Assembly (NCBI GenBank): GCA_043810595.1
Contig: JBDRNX010000032.1
Span: 40,974 to 104,973 of the forward strand
DNA length: 64,000 nt
From: JAWABC01 sp043810595
GTDB lineage: Archaea > Nanobdellota > Nanobdellia > SCGC-AAA011-G17 > VGLX01
Direction of reading: 5' to 3'
Shown here: one piece after another, positions 40,044 through 49,612 of the stretch
Numbering within the stretch: position 1 is the stretch's first letter
How the letters are laid out: every line of letters starts with the position of its first letter
Program-made: the position numbers and the translations under genes
The notes under the pieces: model-generated
The model's input: the letters and a program-made list of their open reading frames with translations, nothing else
What the model was told of the DNA's origin: nothing
Database searches by the model: none

Positions 40044-40292
40044 ATGCCAGCATTTGATGGAACAGGACCTTATGGAACCGGACCTGTTGGGTTAGGCCTT
40101 GGACCATGCGGTAGGGGCTTAGCTTTCAGGAGGGGTTATGGAAGAGAGTTTGGTTGGAGACACTGGCGTAGGCTTCCGATTGAAGAAGTAACCTTGACCA
40201 AAGAAGAAGAAAAGAAGATATTAGAAGCTGAGATGAAAGAGATTGAAGCTGAAAAAGAATCTATCGAGAAAAGACTTGAAGAGTTGAAATAA
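40044..40292 (+). CDS. DUF5320-like small Gly-rich protein
   Basis: 82 residues. ATG 40044 is fixed by GGAGGT at 40030-40035. The N-terminus MPAFDGTGPYGTGPVGLGLG is the typical Gly/Pro pattern of DUF5320 proteins. A basic aromatic stretch and a C-terminal coiled-coil follow (EEEKKILEAEMKEIEAEKES). Such proteins commonly sit beside DUF134 regulators and dinitrogenase-iron-molybdenum-cofactor-like proteins; function is unknown, possibly redox or metal related. The stop is directly followed by the DUF134 ATG. Confidence 0.82.
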   Translation: MPAFDGTGPYGTGPVGLGLGPCGRGLAFRRGYGREFGWRHWRRLPIEEVTLTKEEEKKILEAEMKEIEAEKESIEKRLEELK

Positions 40293-40754
40293 ATGCCGAG
40301 ACCGAGGATTTGCAGAAGAGTTCATTTCCAACCTAATGTAACCTATTTCAAGCCAGCAGGAGTGAGGCTTATTCACTTAGATGAATCTGTAATTAGCATC
40401 GATGAATTAGAGGCGGTTAGGCTAAAAGATTTGCTTCAGCTTGATCAGGAAATTGCAGCAAAAAAGATGAATATCTCACAGCCAACATTTCACCGCCTTG
40501 TAACTTCTGCTAGGAAGAAGATAGCTGATGCCATAATAAATGGAAAGGCAATAAGAATAGAAGGAGGTAATTTCAAGATGGTAGAACTGCCCAAAAGAAA
40601 ATTTAAGTGTTACGATTGCGCTTACGAATGGACATTGCCTTATGGAAGCGGAAGGCCACCAGCATGCCCCAAATGCGGATCTAAAAATGTTCACAGACAC
40701 CCCGAGGACAGGGGTCCACAAAGAGGTCGCGGTATGAGAATGGGAAGGCCTTAA
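40293..40754 (+). CDS. DUF134-family DNA-binding protein with C-terminal zinc ribbon
   Basis: 153 residues. The opening PRPRICRRVHFQPNVTYFKP and LDESVISIDELEAVRLKD are DUF134 signatures. The sigma-region-4-like helix-turn-helix is AAKKMNISQPTFHRLVTSARKK. A C-terminal ribbon (CYDCAYEWTLPYGSG ... CPKCGSKNVHR) is an addition to the basic domain. A Gly/Arg-rich tail follows. Members are putative transcription regulators. It starts on the base after the DUF5320 stop, so the pair is coupled; the palindrome at 40004 may be its target. Confidence 0.88.
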   Translation: MPRPRICRRVHFQPNVTYFKPAGVRLIHLDESVISIDELEAVRLKDLLQLDQEIAAKKMNISQPTFHRLVTSARKKIADAIINGKAIRIEGGNFKMVELPKRKFKCYDCAYEWTLPYGSGRPPACPKCGSKNVHRHPEDRGPQRGRGMRMGRP

Positions 40755-40817
40755 CTTTTTCTTTTTTTTATTTGTAGTAGAAAAGCTTTTAAACGATTTT
40801 CTTAACTTTTTTAGTAT

Positions 40818-40928
40818 GCCTCAGTAGCTCAGTCAGAAGAGCGAAAAATTCACTTGATGGATTTGCTCAGCTGCCTTGTAACTGAGCCGGAAAGCAGTAG
40901 GTCGGGGGTGCGAATCCCTCCTGAGGCT
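40818..40928 (+). tRNA. tRNA-Thr (anticodon TGT) with two predicted introns
   Basis: The acceptor GCCTCAG pairs with CTGAGGC; the D-arm is GCTC-AGTCAGAA-GAGC; the T-arm GGGGG-TGCGAAT-CCCTC has one wobble. The anticodon stem GCTGC/GCAGT encloses CTTGTAA, giving TGT. Two insertions are needed: 40844-40869 (26 nt, between positions 26 and 27) and 40881-40892 (12 nt, at the canonical 37/38). In the precursor GCTCAG (40865) pairs with CTGAGC (40882), a helix bridging both introns. The mature length is 73 nt. Boundaries could shift by a base. Confidence 0.85.
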
Positions 40929-40932
40929 CCAT

Positions 40933-41004
40933 GGGCTCGTAGTCTAGTGGTATGACGTCGCCTTGACATGGCGGAGGTCGGGTGTTCGATCCACCCCGGG
41001 CCCA
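40933..41004 (+). tRNA. tRNA-Val (anticodon GAC)
   Basis: The acceptor GGGCTCG pairs with CGGGCCC with one wobble. The anticodon stem TCGCC/GGCGG encloses TTGACAT, giving GAC. The T-arm GGGTG-TTCGATC-CACCC is perfect. No intron. It lies four bases after tRNA-Thr, so the two are probably co-transcribed. Confidence 0.96.
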
Positions 41005-41059
41005 TTTTTCTCCTTTAATAAAGAAAGGTTTTTATATACCAAAATTGTTATTTTTTATC

Positions 41060-43054
41060 ATGCGAAAAAGAGGTCAGGTGACCGCCTTTATCATCCTCGG
41101 CGTCATCATAGTTGCTTTGGTTGCCATCGGTATCTACTATCGAGATTCTTTAATGGAGTCTCTTTCTTCTATTGGGGTCGTTGGCGGTGTAAAGGTTCCC
41201 GAGGAATTCCAAGAGATTAATTTTTACGTTGAGGATTGTGTTAATGATATTTCCGAGGATGGCATAAGATTGTTGGGCTTGCAGGCTGGCTATCTTTCTA
41301 TTCCAGAAGATTCTATTCCTGCCGGCCCAGCAAATCTTTTTTCCAACCGATTGGGTGTTTTTCCCAACGGACATATGGAGGTGCCTTACTGGTTTTACGT
41401 TACAGCCAATAACATACCTAGGGACGCAACTCCTTCCATAGGTTCTATGGAACAAGGCCTTGCTACTTACATAGATTCCAATTTAGATGATTGTATCGAT
41501 AATTTCACCGAGTTTGACAGGTTCAAAATAGCTCCGAGGAATCATAAGACTTCTGTGAAGATTAAGAAGGATGCTGTTGATGTCGAAGTTTCATTCCCTA
41601 TAACTGCGGAGCTGGATGATAAGGTTTACAACTTCAAAGAGTTCAAGGTTGAGGTTCCTGCTGCTCTGGGCAAGCTTTACAGCATGGCTTTGCAGATACA
41701 AGATAGTGAGAACACAGATTATTTCCTTGAGGATAAGACTTATGACGTTCTTGTTTTGTATGAGGAGATTCCCTTATCTGAGACTGACTTTAGTTGTTCC
41801 CCTAGGATTTGGTCTAAGACTAAGGTTACTGAGGATTTCAAGAGATTTCTCTCCTATAACGTTCCTGCGATAAAGGTGAAGGGTGCTGATTATAACATGT
41901 TGCCGGGTCGTAAGTACTTTGAGTGGGGTGCTTTGGAAACTTCTTATCCTGACACGAGTGTTAATTTCATGTATTCTAGCTCTTGGCCCATCTACCTTGA
42001 TGTCGTTCCTGCTGAGGGCGATGTTCTTAAGGGCGATGAGTTCTTGAGGGAGAATGCAGGTGAGGCACTTTCCTACCTCTCGTCTTTTGTGTGCATTAAC
42101 CAGTATCATTTTATTTACGACATCAAGCATCCTGTTCTGGTTGTTTTACACGATGACGAATCTTTCGGTGGCCGGGGTTTGGACTTCCAGTTTGCTACCA
42201 TGGTTGTTATCGATAACAATCAGCCTAGGGAGAACACGGCTCAAGACTTGGGAATACCGGATGACGTTACTACCAATGAGATTTGCAAGTATGCGAGTTC
42301 AAAAATCACGATTAATGTTTTGAGACCTTCCTTTGGTGCGTTTGTTCCTGTTCCTGATGCGGATGTTTCTTACAAGTGTATCACCTCCCTTTGTGACATC
42401 GGTAAGACAGGCTCAGACGGTTCCATCACTGCCAACTTCCCTGCTTGTATTAACGGTGCTGTCATCGCCAAGAAGGACGGCTTCCATCAGGGTAAGACAA
42501 CTCTTTCGACTAACGAGCCTGCAAGCACGTCTGTTATTATCGAACCTTATTATGATTTGAATGTTGATGTTAGGGTTTTGAGTCCCTCTCCGAGAATTCC
42601 TTTGGCTACCGAGAAGATTGTTTTTAACTTCGTCAACGAGGAGGCTGGCTACTCGACCTCTTTCATCTATCCTGATGATAAAAAACTTAAGCTTATTTCA
42701 GGAGACTATGAGGTTACCTCCTACGTGGTTGAGGAAAGTCCGTTTGAGATCACGATACAAGGTCAAGATGTGGAGCACTGCACCACGGTCCCTAAGGGTA
42801 TTTTGGGGATATTTGGTGTTGAGGAAGAGAAGTGTTCAAGTGTTAACATCCCACCTACCAAGCTGAAGACTCTTATTAAGGGCGGAGCTAACTTTAAGTT
42901 CACTGTTAACAGGAATGATTTGGCGTCAGCCACTAGGGTAGTGCTTTACACAGTTTCTGAAAAAACGCCTAGTACCTATGAAGAGCTTGCTGACGTTTAT
43001 TCAAGTCTTCAAGAGCAAAAGTCATATTTCATTTATCCGAGGTTTGAAAGATGA
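41060..43054 (+). CDS. Large surface protein with pilin-like N-terminus
   Basis: 664 residues from ATG 41060, 25 nt after a TTTATATACC promoter; an upstream in-frame start runs back into tRNA-Val. The N-terminus MRKRGQVTAFIILGVIIVAL has the same [K/R][K/R]GQxTxF-II-x-G pattern as the gene at 27173, resembling a class III signal peptide. The mature part holds a DCVNDISEDGIRLLGLQAGY motif also parallel to DSCVEQTLRDGVTRLG at 27173, so the two N-terminal domains are homologous. Further domains include a carboxypeptidase-regulatory-like (PEGA/CarbopepD) beta region (VPVPDADVSYKC ... GKTGSDGSITANFPAC). First gene of a surface operon; overlaps the next by 4 nt. Confidence 0.78.
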   Translation: MRKRGQVTAFIILGVIIVALVAIGIYYRDSLMESLSSIGVVGGVKVPEEFQEINFYVEDCVNDISEDGIRLLGLQAGYLSIPEDSIPAGPANLFSNRLGVFPNGHMEVPYWFYVTANNIPRDATPSIGSMEQGLATYIDSNLDDCIDNFTEFDRFKIAPRNHKTSVKIKKDAVDVEVSFPITAELDDKVYNFKEFKVEVPAALGKLYSMALQIQDSENTDYFLEDKTYDVLVLYEEIPLSETDFSCSPRIWSKTKVTEDFKRFLSYNVPAIKVKGADYNMLPGRKYFEWGALETSYPDTSVNFMYSSSWPIYLDVVPAEGDVLKGDEFLRENAGEALSYLSSFVCINQYHFIYDIKHPVLVVLHDDESFGGRGLDFQFATMVVIDNNQPRENTAQDLGIPDDVTTNEICKYASSKITINVLRPSFGAFVPVPDADVSYKCITSLCDIGKTGSDGSITANFPACINGAVIAKKDGFHQGKTTLSTNEPASTSVIIEPYYDLNVDVRVLSPSPRIPLATEKIVFNFVNEEAGYSTSFIYPDDKKLKLISGDYEVTSYVVEESPFEITIQGQDVEHCTTVPKGILGIFGVEEEKCSSVNIPPTKLKTLIKGGANFKFTVNRNDLASATRVVLYTVSEKTPSTYEELADVYSSLQEQKSYFIYPRFER

Positions 43055-46000
43055 GAACAGAGTTGATTGCATTTTTCTGTATGGCTTTAGTAATTTGCAT
43101 TCCCCTGACTTTGGCTGCTGATACTCAGGAGGTACTTAAAGGGGCTGAGCCTGAATTCAAGAGTATCGATGTTGATGAGTTTGAGGAGCGTGAGACAGGG
43201 GAGTCTATAGTTGTTGAGGTTAAGTCTTACGAGCCCCAAGTTTTGGTAGCTTCTGCCATAGAGCAGGATGATGTTCCTGTGTTTGTTTTCTTGACAGGTA
43301 CCACCCTCGGCAGTTACAAAGGACCGGAGTTTGTCAGTGAGGGCAGGCTTACTGTTGTTAAGGAGGGCGACATATTCTATGGTGTTCCCCCTATCAAAAA
43401 CGTTTACATAAGCGAGCGTGATTATGATAGCAAGTACGTTCGGTCTGTTACCTACAAAAAACCTAAGAACAGTTTGTATTCTCTTGACAACCTCGGTTAC
43501 TTGATTGTTAATCTCAAGCAGATTCCCAAGGAAGCCGACGTTCCTAACATTATAGATGCTAACATGACTGTCAGGATTGAGTTTGATATGGAAAGGAGTT
43601 ATGGTATCGGTAGGCAGACTTTGATATTGAGTGAGGAGGCTAACGAGAAGACTTTCCTCAACAAGGTTGACTTAAGGGATAACATGGTTTTCTCCGGTAA
43701 TGCTTATGTTCGTGCTGTTAAGATTTCTGACGATTCTGTTGACATTATGGTTTATGACACTGCGTTGAAAGGTCTTGGTAGCAGGACTAACCTTAAGGTG
43801 GGACAGATTTCCAGTGCTATAACTTTGCGTGGTACTCATTCCAACCTTGTCCAGGATCAGTTCAGGTTGCAGGTTGATTCTATCGTTGATCCTCAGCGTG
43901 AGTACGCTGAGGTCGAGGTCAGCATTGACGGTTCGTTGCCTGAGAAGAAGATTCTTTACAAGGGCTCTACTTTGTATCCTGGCTCTAGTGTGACAGTTTC
44001 TGATGTTAGTAAGATTGCATCAGGTAAGGAGATTATAGAGTCTGTTAGGGTAGCAGCAACTTCAGGAACTTACATAGCAAGCCGTAATTACACCAGCAAG
44101 TATAACATCCTTAATGCCGAGATGAATAAGGAGGCTTATGAAAATAAGATTTATAAGAATGGTGCTGATCTTCAGGAGGTTCTTAAGATTAGTAACTTCA
44201 AGTTTGATGATTTGAAGAATGCTTTTGGATTTGATAGCATAACGTTTGATCCGATAACAGTTAATGCTTTGACGGTCGATCAGGATTACAAGCCGACTAC
44301 AGTTACTGGGAAGGTTAAGACTCTTGCTAGTGTTCTTTCTGACTTGAAGCTTTCCCCTGAGATAGTTTTTGATGAAGCGAACAAGAAGGTGATAATAAAG
44401 ATTTTCAAAATCGCAGAGAGGGAGCTTGCTGATCCTTGCACGAGCCAGGATTTGGTTTACACCCAGACTGCTTATTATAATGAGGCTGCCAGGAAAACCT
44501 TAATGGGCTTTTTTGATAAGGAGGGCAAGCTGTCCAATCAGGAGAAGAAGCGTTTGCTTTGTTCCGCTATTGATGTTTTCAAGAGGGTTTCTGCTTCTTA
44601 TGGCAATGAGATGGACGAGAATAATAAGGTTCGTTACGGTGCCGAAGCTGATTACATGATCGGCAAGGGTTATGATGAGCTTTCCAAATTGGACGACATA
44701 GTTAATGGTGAAGTTGCTTCGACAAATGCATTGAATTATTATAGGCGGGCTCAGTCTGCGGGTTTCATAACTTCTGATATTCAAACTAAGATAGAGGAGT
44801 TCAGCACCAATTTGGTAACTGGTGTTGAGGGTCACGACATAGTTGTTGATGATAACGGTCACGAGGTTATTATACACTTGTTGCAGGTTGTTGATAAGAC
44901 AGGAGCCCAACTTGATGCTTCTGCCCGCATTTCAGTAAACAACAAGGCTGCTACTGTTTTCAGGACAGGTGAATCTTTGTTCCCCGGTGAGCCTAAGGAT
45001 ATGGACAGATGCAGGATTAAGGAGATTAAGAGTTCCAGCGTTATCGTTGAAAACTGTCCTAAGCATGATAAAGATGGGAACACATTGAAGGATACTGCCC
45101 TGCCTGATATCACTTTGAAGGAAAACGTTCTCACTACAATTGAGAATTACAGGGTGATACTTCTGGGTACTGAGATTAACAAGCAAGCAACAGTTACAGT
45201 GTTGCCAGGTTCTGGTAAGTCTATGTTCTCTGAATCAAGTTTCATGTTGCACATACCTGTTGAGAAGCGGGCTATCAAGTTGAATCCTGATAAGATTGAC
45301 GATAAGATTAACAAGACTGAAGAAACTATTAAAAAACTGAATGAGATTATAACAAATCTTGATAAGCTTATCAAGTCCTGGAAGGCTGTCTGCCTTGCCA
45401 CTTTTGCTTTCCTTACCATAAAGAATTCTTTCGGCTTATTCGGCGGAGGTGCTGCTAGGGTCAGGGCTAGGGAGAGAGTTATGGTTGACAGTGGTTGGAG
45501 GAAGTATTGTGAGACGGATTCCGGTCCTGGCAAGACCTACAAGAGTTATGACGAGTGTATTTTTGAGCATGCTGATAAGATCAATCAGAACATCGATGCT
45601 GTTCAGAAGGCTCTTGAGTCTGCTGATAATAGTTACGCTAAAGGTTCTGATAATGCAGCAGGTGTTGACATAAAGGGGATTAAGGATTTCCAGAAGTCTA
45701 GCGGCGAGGAGCTTTATTCCGAAGAGAATTTCAAGAATCTTGTTTACCTGAAGGAGTTGAATGATGCCTGTTCCAGCGGCGTGGGAAGTTTTGGTAACGA
45801 CGCTAAGGGCAAGCCTTACCCGAACACGTGTGCCGATGTTTCTAAGAAGTACTCTGATGCCTTGTTTGAGATTCAGAGCGCTAATACCAACCTTGGTGGT
45901 GCTCTTACCGAGTTTAAGGATAAGAAGCTTGACAGCTTCGAAGCTTGGAAGAAGGAGCATAAGGAAGGTGCTCTTGCTGATTTCCTTAACGAGAGAACTT

Positions 46001-48831
46001 CTGAGGTTAACAAGTTGAAGTCAGAATCTCAATTCAAGACTTATGTTGGTCGGACTTATAACTCTTTCACTACACAGAACAAGGCGGTGCCTGCTGAAGT
46101 GATAAAAGCCAGTGATAACAATTACTATTGGGTTACACCTTACGGTACTGCTAAGGTTGTTCCTGAAGCTGATGGAAAAACGTACACTTACACTTACGAC
46201 AACAATCAAATTAAGTTGAGCCCAACCCCGCAGACAGCTGATAAGACCTTGAAGGTTTCTTCTGTTATTTGGGATGCGAGTAAGACTACCGGTACCGCTT
46301 ACAATCCTGATGGCATTTCCTATAAGGTTGCTGCAGATTCCAAAGGTAGGCCCCAGATTCAGGATGGACCTTTCAAAGATTACGTGGCAACCACTTATAA
46401 CGAGGCTGCTCTTGGTGACTATGCTGGTTTGAGGCAGACTTACAGTGCTGGCGCATCTTATGAGTGTTATGAAGATAACAGGCCGTACTGCATTCCATTG
46501 AGCAAGGGTAACTTTGTCAAGGTTTTGGAATTTTACAAGGATGGCAGTCCGAAGACCATGAACATTTGGAATGTCGGTCCTGACGGCAGGCTTTGCACCG
46601 AAGATGACGTTCCTGCTGCCGGTGATCCCAAGTACAGCACTTGTGCTCACACTTCTGCTCTGATGACGAATTCTGACTGCAGCAGAGTTCTTTCTGAGGT
46701 TCAGTCTAAGATTAACTCTGCTACTAGGTACTGTCAGAGTAAGAATCCTTTGCGTTCTGAAGACGGTCACACTTTTAAGCACAGCATTTCATCAGCTGCT
46801 CAGGAGTCTTATTCAAAGGCTGGTCATTGTGAGGATGCTATGGAGATTGAGGATTGTAAGTTGATGTTTGCTGTTTGCGACCCTGTGATGTGTCCTCCTT
46901 CGAGGTTTAACCTTGCTGGTAACTGGCAGGTGGATGATGTTACCAAGACTGGAATAATCGGTTCCATCGTGCTTGGTTTGCCTAACTTCCCGACAGATCC
47001 CATACCAATATGCCTTACCGGTATTTCTGCTGGTTTGAAGAACATAAGGTCTGTCTTCGAGGCTTACAGGGACTGTTTGGTTACGATGAAGGTGGAGGGT
47101 AAGTCTGTTGGTATTTGTGATAAGATCAGGTCTGTTTACATATGTCAGATTTTGTGGCAGGAGGCAATTGCTATTTTCAAGGTCAAGGGTGGGTTGCTTG
47201 ACGTTGTAGGCGGTATGTTTGGTAATGCTGCTGGCGGTGGTGAGTATTTCAGCTTTAGCGATAACTTTGCTAACGTCGAGAAGTCTGTTAATTATTTCAC
47301 TCAGAGTTATGCTAGCTCTGTTTTCGCTGCTCATAAGGGTAAGTCTCTTGATGAGGTTGGCACAGAGATTTGTAAGTCTGCTGTGTACGGTCAGTTCCCA
47401 GGTTTGGGTGAATACTTTGATCATCTTACTGAGCCGGAAAACCCTCCGCAGTTTACTGCCTTGTTTGAGGAGATGCCTTATTCCGAGACTGAGAAGAAGT
47501 CGCAGTATTCTGTTTACTATCACATTTATGCGGGGACTGATGTTGAGGTTCAGTATTCTGTCTACTTGAAGAGTCCGACTAATAGGAAGTATTACGTTAC
47601 CGAGCAGTGTGAGCGTCGTAACAGGAAGATTGAGAAGGGAAGCTTTGCTGATTACAGCATTACTTGCGTTACAGATACGGGTTATACTCAGATTTGTGTT
47701 GAGATTAACGGCAAGGAGGATTGCGGCTTCGGTAAGGTTAGCACTGCTTTCAGCTTGAATTATTTGAACGATATGGTGGTTAGTGATGAGGCAAAGAGGC
47801 AGATTACCAAGGCTGAGGATTGCGTTCCGGAATCCCCGAGGACTAGCCCTTCTCTCGGCTCTGTTGCTCTTCCAGGGCAGGTTAGTTTGCTCAGGACAGG
47901 TATTGTTAGGGTTTGCAGCTTTGACAATCCGGGCAAGGGTGCTAATTACAGGAACTGGCAGCAGGTAGGTACCTGCATAGACAAGGACGGTAAGAGTTGG
48001 GGTAGCTGTTGGATGGACATGTCTACCGTTGACATTACGTCTGTTAGTGAGCGTTCCGAACTTCAGAAGGAACTTGAGAGTAGGGGTATACAGCTTGATG
48101 CTACGAAGAAGGGAATTCCCGAATCTGCTTTGCTGAAGGCTGATGCCAGCAAGGAGAAGATTCAGCAGGCTTACGATTCGATGTTGCTGAAGACTTGGCC
48201 GGATTACTTGAAGTCTCTTGCCCTGTTGCAGGAGGTTGTTGACCTCTCAATAGATCCTAACTCAATTGCTGATGCTTTGTACAAGATAGGTGTTATCTAC
48301 TATGAGCTTGCTTTGACCACTCCAACAGCTGCGGAGTTGAAAGAGGCTGCTCAGGTTGTGCCTCCTAGCACTTCCACTATTACGACAACAACTCCTGAGG
48401 TTAAGAAAGAGGCTGAGATTTGTTACGATAAGAAGGATAACGACGGTGACGGTTGGTATGATTGTGAAGACCAAGATTGTGACGGCAAATATGCCGTGGA
48501 GTGCACTGACGCTAGTGATTGTGTTAACGCTCCTGTATGTAATTATGAGAGGCGTAGTGCTTGCGTATGTACTTCTGGTCTTTGTTGTGATTTGGAAAAC
48601 TGTGATTTCTACTCTAGTATTAACGTTTGTGATATTCAGTCTGCGTATGAGTGCCGCATGAGACAGAGCGGTGATGAGATACACAGGACTCTTACTATGA
48701 CGTATTGTACTGGTAAGAGCAGTCAGTGTGATGGCGATACAGTTGTGGGTGAGCCTGAATTGTTTAAGACCTGTGGCTTAAATGAGGAGTGTAGGAGAGG
48801 GGAACCGGAGTGTTACCCCCTTTCAAAGTGA
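43051..48831 (+). CDS. Giant secreted protein (1926 residues), unknown function
   Basis: The ATG overlaps the previous stop (ATGA). A signal peptide of about 22 residues ends in LTLAADTQ. The N-terminal 400 residues are beta-rich. A TPR-like helical region near 490-580 (DVFKRVSASYG ... ALNYYRRAQSAGF) and another near 1710-1770 are visible. A hydrophobic helix near 779-800 and Gly-rich stretches near 1298-1335 and 1375-1395 may touch the membrane. Many paired cysteines occur after 800. Near 1791 is a MopE-like acidic motif (CYDKKDNDGDGWYDCEDQDC), and the last 120 residues are Cys-rich. No enzyme motif is recognised. It is by far the largest gene here and must be costly to this cell. Role in surface structure or host contact is inferred. 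Confidence 0.8.
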   Translation: MRTELIAFFCMALVICIPLTLAADTQEVLKGAEPEFKSIDVDEFEERETGESIVVEVKSYEPQVLVASAIEQDDVPVFVFLTGTTLGSYKGPEFVSEGRLTVVKEGDIFYGVPPIKNVYISERDYDSKYVRSVTYKKPKNSLYSLDNLGYLIVNLKQIPKEADVPNIIDANMTVRIEFDMERSYGIGRQTLILSEEANEKTFLNKVDLRDNMVFSGNAYVRAVKISDDSVDIMVYDTALKGLGSRTNLKVGQISSAITLRGTHSNLVQDQFRLQVDSIVDPQREYAEVEVSIDGSLPEKKILYKGSTLYPGSSVTVSDVSKIASGKEIIESVRVAATSGTYIASRNYTSKYNILNAEMNKEAYENKIYKNGADLQEVLKISNFKFDDLKNAFGFDSITFDPITVNALTVDQDYKPTTVTGKVKTLASVLSDLKLSPEIVFDEANKKVIIKIFKIAERELADPCTSQDLVYTQTAYYNEAARKTLMGFFDKEGKLSNQEKKRLLCSAIDVFKRVSASYGNEMDENNKVRYGAEADYMIGKGYDELSKLDDIVNGEVASTNALNYYRRAQSAGFITSDIQTKIEEFSTNLVTGVEGHDIVVDDNGHEVIIHLLQVVDKTGAQLDASARISVNNKAATVFRTGESLFPGEPKDMDRCRIKEIKSSSVIVENCPKHDKDGNTLKDTALPDITLKENVLTTIENYRVILLGTEINKQATVTVLPGSGKSMFSESSFMLHIPVEKRAIKLNPDKIDDKINKTEETIKKLNEIITNLDKLIKSWKAVCLATFAFLTIKNSFGLFGGGAARVRARERVMVDSGWRKYCETDSGPGKTYKSYDECIFEHADKINQNIDAVQKALESADNSYAKGSDNAAGVDIKGIKDFQKSSGEELYSEENFKNLVYLKELNDACSSGVGSFGNDAKGKPYPNTCADVSKKYSDALFEIQSANTNLGGALTEFKDKKLDSFEAWKKEHKEGALADFLNERTSEVNKLKSESQFKTYVGRTYNSFTTQNKAVPAEVIKASDNNYYWVTPYGTAKVVPEADGKTYTYTYDNNQIKLSPTPQTADKTLKVSSVIWDASKTTGTAYNPDGISYKVAADSKGRPQIQDGPFKDYVATTYNEAALGDYAGLRQTYSAGASYECYEDNRPYCIPLSKGNFVKVLEFYKDGSPKTMNIWNVGPDGRLCTEDDVPAAGDPKYSTCAHTSALMTNSDCSRVLSEVQSKINSATRYCQSKNPLRSEDGHTFKHSISSAAQESYSKAGHCEDAMEIEDCKLMFAVCDPVMCPPSRFNLAGNWQVDDVTKTGIIGSIVLGLPNFPTDPIPICLTGISAGLKNIRSVFEAYRDCLVTMKVEGKSVGICDKIRSVYICQILWQEAIAIFKVKGGLLDVVGGMFGNAAGGGEYFSFSDNFANVEKSVNYFTQSYASSVFAAHKGKSLDEVGTEICKSAVYGQFPGLGEYFDHLTEPENPPQFTALFEEMPYSETEKKSQYSVYYHIYAGTDVEVQYSVYLKSPTNRKYYVTEQCERRNRKIEKGSFADYSITCVTDTGYTQICVEINGKEDCGFGKVSTAFSLNYLNDMVVSDEAKRQITKAEDCVPESPRTSPSLGSVALPGQVSLLRTGIVRVCSFDNPGKGANYRNWQQVGTCIDKDGKSWGSCWMDMSTVDITSVSERSELQKELESRGIQLDATKKGIPESALLKADASKEKIQQAYDSMLLKTWPDYLKSLALLQEVVDLSIDPNSIADALYKIGVIYYELALTTPTAAELKEAAQVVPPSTSTITTTTPEVKKEAEICYDKKDNDGDGWYDCEDQDCDGKYAVECTDASDCVNAPVCNYERRSACVCTSGLCCDLENCDFYSSINVCDIQSAYECRMRQSGDEIHRTLTMTYCTGKSSQCDGDTVVGEPELFKTCGLNEECRRGEPECYPLSK

Positions 48832-48832
48832 T

Positions 48833-49609
48833 ATGAAAAAGCCTAAATTTGTAAATTTTTTGAAGAAGAAGTTTGTTAAGGTTTACGTAGCTGATTTGTT
48901 GTTCTTTTCTCTGCTTCTCTGGTTTTTGGTTTATGCTCGCAATCGCATCTTTTCTTACTTGGTTGTAATTCAGCAGTTTACCCCTCAGCTTAACGATATC
49001 TACTCTTCGTTGAACATGGAAGATCCTGCGAGCGTTGCTCAGCTTGATGCGCTTTTGAAGGTGATAGAGCCAATAGTTACTGAGGCTAATTTTTTCATTT
49101 ACTTTGTTGTTCCTGTTATGGTTTTCTTGATCTGGGTTTTTTTCCAGGGTCTCAGTTGGGGTTTGTTGAAGGAGGATTCTTTTAAGAAATCGCTTTACAT
49201 ACATTTTTACGTTAAGTTTGCCTTGCTCAGCATCCCTTTTTTTGTGGTTCTGTTTTTCTTGTTGAGGGGTTTCTTGGAGCTTACCGAGACTGTTAACCTT
49301 ACCAAGTCCGTTATAATCTGGATTGTCTTGTTTATAGTGTTTTATTTCACGTTGATTTCTTATCTGGTTATGAAAAAGAAGAAGCTGCTGTTTGACATCT
49401 TTGAAGTGGGTATTAAGAGGGCCAAGGTTTTTTTCCCTGCCTTCCTCCTTTTTATTGTTCTCTTCCTTATAGTTTTCGTGCTGTTCTTCAACGCTTACAT
49501 CTCTGCCCTTTCCCTTGTGATGCCTTCTGCTTCGTCGATTATCTTGTTGTTGTTTTTTGTATTGCTGTTTAGTTCTTCTAAATGTCTTCTAGAATTTCTT
49601 TCAAAGTAG
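48833..49609 (+). CDS. Polytopic membrane protein in surface operon
   Basis: 258 residues from ATG 48833, one base after the stop of the giant gene. Five or six transmembrane helices (about 18-37, 80-100, 122-145, 158-178, 203-250). The loop between the first and second helices (IQQFTPQLNDIYSSLNMEDPA) is the main extracytoplasmic region. Lys-rich loops lie on the inside. It could anchor or export the giant protein; no transporter motif is seen. The gene at 55617 has a similar layout but no clear sequence match. Confidence 0.75.
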   Translation: MKKPKFVNFLKKKFVKVYVADLLFFSLLLWFLVYARNRIFSYLVVIQQFTPQLNDIYSSLNMEDPASVAQLDALLKVIEPIVTEANFFIYFVVPVMVFLIWVFFQGLSWGLLKEDSFKKSLYIHFYVKFALLSIPFFVVLFFLLRGFLELTETVNLTKSVIIWIVLFIVFYFTLISYLVMKKKKLLFDIFEVGIKRAKVFFPAFLLFIVLFLIVFVLFFNAYISALSLVMPSASSIILLLFFVLLFSSSKCLLEFLSK

Positions 49610-49612
49610 AGA

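Noticed and set aside
46021..46782. 253-codon antisense frame inside the giant secreted gene
   Set aside because: No motif or promoter; the plus-strand reading is continuous over 5.8 kb.
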